From Chloroflexota bacterium (lineage in GTDB: Bacteria > Chloroflexota > Dehalococcoidia > JACQUE01), in the NCBI GenBank assembly GCA_016210425.1, contig JACQUE010000074.1:1-8606 (forward strand): a stretch of 8,606 nucleotides of DNA, in the 5' to 3' direction. Shown piece by piece: positions 7,314-8,606 of this stretch. The notes under the pieces were generated by a model. That model was given only the letters and a program-made list of their open reading frames with translations, had not been told where the DNA came from and did not search any database. Position 1 is the first letter of the stretch. Each line of letters starts with the position of its first letter. Position numbers and translations under genes: made by a program.

Positions 7314-7342
7314 TTTCTACCGCCTTTTCACGATATTGTCAA
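7314..7342 (-). promoter_or_regulatory. Sigma-70 promoter of the DUF4389 gene
   Basis: On the minus strand a perfect TTGACA (7342-7337) is followed by a 17-base spacer and TAGAAA (7319-7314), which matches four of six -10 positions. Transcription should start near 7307, giving a leader of about 25 bases that contains the AAGGAGG site. Position and spacing are what a housekeeping promoter for this gene should show. Confidence 0.65.
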
Positions 7343-7469
7343 TGGAAGCTTGGACGAGCGGTATTTCCTTTGCCTTTCTTATATGTTAACATGACCCAAA
7401 TATAGAACCCCCCAAAACTATCCCCCCGTGGGCCGTTAGCCGATCTCCGCAAAGGAGCTAAGGGGCTGT
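7343..7469. other. AT-richer divergent intergenic region
   Basis: This stretch separates the minus-strand DUF4389 gene from the plus-strand pair and is clearly richer in A+T than its surroundings. It holds a perfect 10-base palindrome, ATGTTAACAT (7383-7392), possible -10 material TATAGA (7401-7406) without a convincing -35, and two C-rich tracts (about 7408-7413 and 7422-7427). A plus-strand promoter is expected here, because the small membrane gene has no gene upstream on its strand, but I cannot place it. Confidence 0.5.
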
Positions 7470-7778
7470 ATGGAATCGATGCCGAAGATAATGGCAGGCA
7501 TCATCTTCGGGCTAGGTGTCATTACAGTTATCCTGGGTTTGGTCATCATAATGGCCAAAGAGTACCATGAAACTTTGCGGGTCCTCTCAACCCACTCCAC
7601 GAAACTGAGCGGTAGAGCGATAACCGAGGAGGGTATGGGGCCGGTGTTGGACGGTATGTCCCGCCTCATGGATGCCATCCGCAGGCTTATCGCCACCGCA
7701 GTTGGTGTGGGAGCTTTCCTTTGCCTCATCGGCGTCGGCATGTTCGTGCTCGGCTACTGGATGTTCGTTAGCCGATAG
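7470..7778 (+). CDS. Small two-helix membrane protein, family unknown
   Basis: The product is 102 residues. ATG 7470 is preceded by AGGGG at 7461-7465 (4 bases away) and AAGGAG at 7452-7457 (12 bases away); ATG 7479 is an alternative start. Two hydrophobic helices stand out: about residues 9-28 (GIIFGLGVITVILGLVII) and 74-99 (IATAVGVGAFLCLIGVGMFV plus an aromatic end). Between them lies a polar loop of about 45 residues (AKEYHETLRVLSTHSTKL... to ...MDAIRRL) with amphipathic helical character. It is thus a membrane hairpin with no catalytic motif. I do not recognise the family. It lies 50 bases upstream of the second NACHT NTPase on the same strand with no visible terminator between, so the two are probably co-transcribed. 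A membrane partner or anchor for that NTPase is a reasonable inference; unrelated neighbours remain possible. Confidence 0.75.
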   Translation: MESMPKIMAGIIFGLGVITVILGLVIIMAKEYHETLRVLSTHSTKLSGRAITEEGMGPVLDGMSRLMDAIRRLIATAVGVGAFLCLIGVGMFVLGYWMFVSR

Positions 7779-7818
7779 CGGAAAGCTGTGACTTCGGCGG
7801 CGCGGCGACTCGCAGGGC

Positions 7819-7823
7819 GGAGG
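7819..7823 (+). promoter_or_regulatory. Ribosome binding site of the second NACHT gene
   Basis: GGAGG lies 5 bases before ATG 7829. It is the best translation signal on the plus strand of this window and fixes the start of the partial NTPase. Confidence 0.8.
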
Positions 7824-7828
7824 CTCTG

Positions 7829-8606
7829 ATGGCATATCGGGAGGAGAAGGAGTCGAGGGGTTTTGAGCCCTTAACCGAAGCGGAAGAAGGCCTTCTCCAG
7901 CGCTACCTCCAGGCGCTCGCGGCTGACGACGGGCTGGCGAAGGCCGCTGGCGAGCACGTTGCCCTGGGTCTGCAAGACGAAGAGACGGGCTCTCGCCTGG
8001 ATGAGTCTTCCCTTCTTCAAGAGGGGGAGCCTGTTGTGCTTCTGGGGAGCCCCGGCTCCGGCAAGACATCGCTCTTGTTGAAGCTGGCCTACTCACTGGC
8101 AGCCAGCCCAGGCCCTCAGAGCCCCGTCTACCCCATCTACCTTCCTCTTCAGAAGCTGCGCGGCCCGGCCATCGAAGACCTCATCGTCGAAGCCTTTGCT
8201 CGCTACGGCCTGGCCGACGAGGCGCCCCCCCTGCTAGACGGCCTCCTGGCGAGCGCGCCCCTGGCCCTGCTGCTGGACGGCCTCGGGGAGATCCCGCGCC
8301 ACTACCAGCTTGAGGCCGTGGAGTCCATCGCCACGGCGATGGGCCGCCTCGGCCATCAGACCTACGTCATCACCTGCCGAACCTACGATTTCTCGCTATT
8401 TAAGTCCTGGTTCGGCCGCGCCCGCCGCCTCAGCCTGCGCCCCGTTGAAGACCGAGAGCTGGGACAGCTCCTGGAGCGGCGTGTTGGCCGCGAGCGAGCC
8501 CGGGCGGTATCGACGGACCTCCACGCCCAAGACGATCTGGCGGAGATGGCCCGCAACCCGCTGGTGCTGGAGACCCTCGCCTGGGCGCTCTCCGGCACCG
8601 AGGAGA
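7829..8606 (+). CDS. NACHT/STAND-type NTPase, N-terminal part, open at the right edge
   Basis: The visible 259 residues contain no stop and continue beyond the window. Residues 1-66 are a helical lead-in (FEPLTEAEEGLLQRYLQAL) resembling that of the giant TPR protein. Walker A is GSPGSGKT at 73-80, followed by YPIYLPL at 101-107. Walker B is LALLLDGLGEI at 145-155 with Asp150 and Glu154; the usual NACHT DGLDE is changed only at the second Asp, now Gly153. The strand YVITCRTYDF at 179-188 supplies the conserved Arg184, and ARNPLVLETLA at 241-251 is the NACHT NPL motif. This arrangement identifies a NACHT-type STAND NTPase with an apparently intact active site. The C-terminal sensor domain is not visible. 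Whether it is also TPR, or something else such as HEAT, leucine-rich or a fused effector, cannot be told. The gene follows the two-helix membrane gene by 50 bases, suggesting one operon. It is paralogous to the upstream giant protein. Confidence 0.9.
   Translation, partial: MAYREEKESRGFEPLTEAEEGLLQRYLQALAADDGLAKAAGEHVALGLQDEETGSRLDESSLLQEGEPVVLLGSPGSGKTSLLLKLAYSLAASPGPQSPVYPIYLPLQKLRGPAIEDLIVEAFARYGLADEAPPLLDGLLASAPLALLLDGLGEIPRHYQLEAVESIATAMGRLGHQTYVITCRTYDFSLFKSWFGRARRLSLRPVEDRELGQLLERRVGRERARAVSTDLHAQDDLAEMARNPLVLETLAWALSGTEE

Noticed and set aside
7434..7776. An 11-base direct repeat (CGTTAGCCGAT at 7434-7444 and 7766-7776) flanking the small membrane gene
   Set aside because: Several identical 11-base pairs are expected by chance in a window this size, and there is no transposase or other sign of a mobile element.
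7587..8096. A 169-codon minus-strand frame over the start of the second NACHT gene
   Set aside because: It is the antisense shadow of two well-supported plus-strand genes, with Pro/Ser/Arg-rich composition and no ribosome binding site noted.

Overview
The window is GC-rich bacterial DNA of the accessory kind: large repeat proteins, membrane proteins of unknown function and secreted proteins, with no housekeeping gene and no RNA gene. The best guess at the host is a Chloroflexota-like bacterium. The only specific clue is the N-terminal part of the secreted protein at the left edge, whose HFYKQTNGKGG...GYAITNAAGI pattern I recall as common in secreted Chloroflexota proteins. This assignment is an inference from memory and not a database result.

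Layout. (1) Positions 1-662, minus strand: two small genes of exported character, 30 bases apart. The downstream one has a good ribosome binding site and signal peptide but appears to carry a one-base frameshift, and it leaves the window. The upstream one lacks a convincing start. A run of nine C lies just upstream, inside a possible minus-strand promoter. (2) Positions 742-6625, plus strand: an extended -10 promoter followed by one giant gene encoding about 1938 residues. The protein has an N-terminal NACHT/STAND-type P-loop NTPase, a winged-helix-like segment, and about 43 tetratricopeptide repeats (TPRs) running almost to the C-terminus. (3) Positions 6662-7282, minus strand: a convergent gene for a duplicated DUF4389 membrane protein with its own promoter and ribosome binding site. 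(4) Positions 7470-8606, plus strand: a 102-residue two-helix membrane protein, then, 50 bases on, the start of a second NACHT NTPase that runs off the right edge.

How the genes may work together. The two NTPases resemble each other from the region before Walker A to the NPL motif of the NACHT domain, so this looks like a cluster of paralogous STAND sensors. In known STAND proteins a C-terminal repeat domain senses a ligand and the NTPase drives oligomerisation. The giant protein fits the sensor and switch parts but shows no recognisable effector domain. The small membrane protein beside the second NTPase is a candidate partner, but nothing here proves it. A defence, signalling or cell-surface role is inference only.
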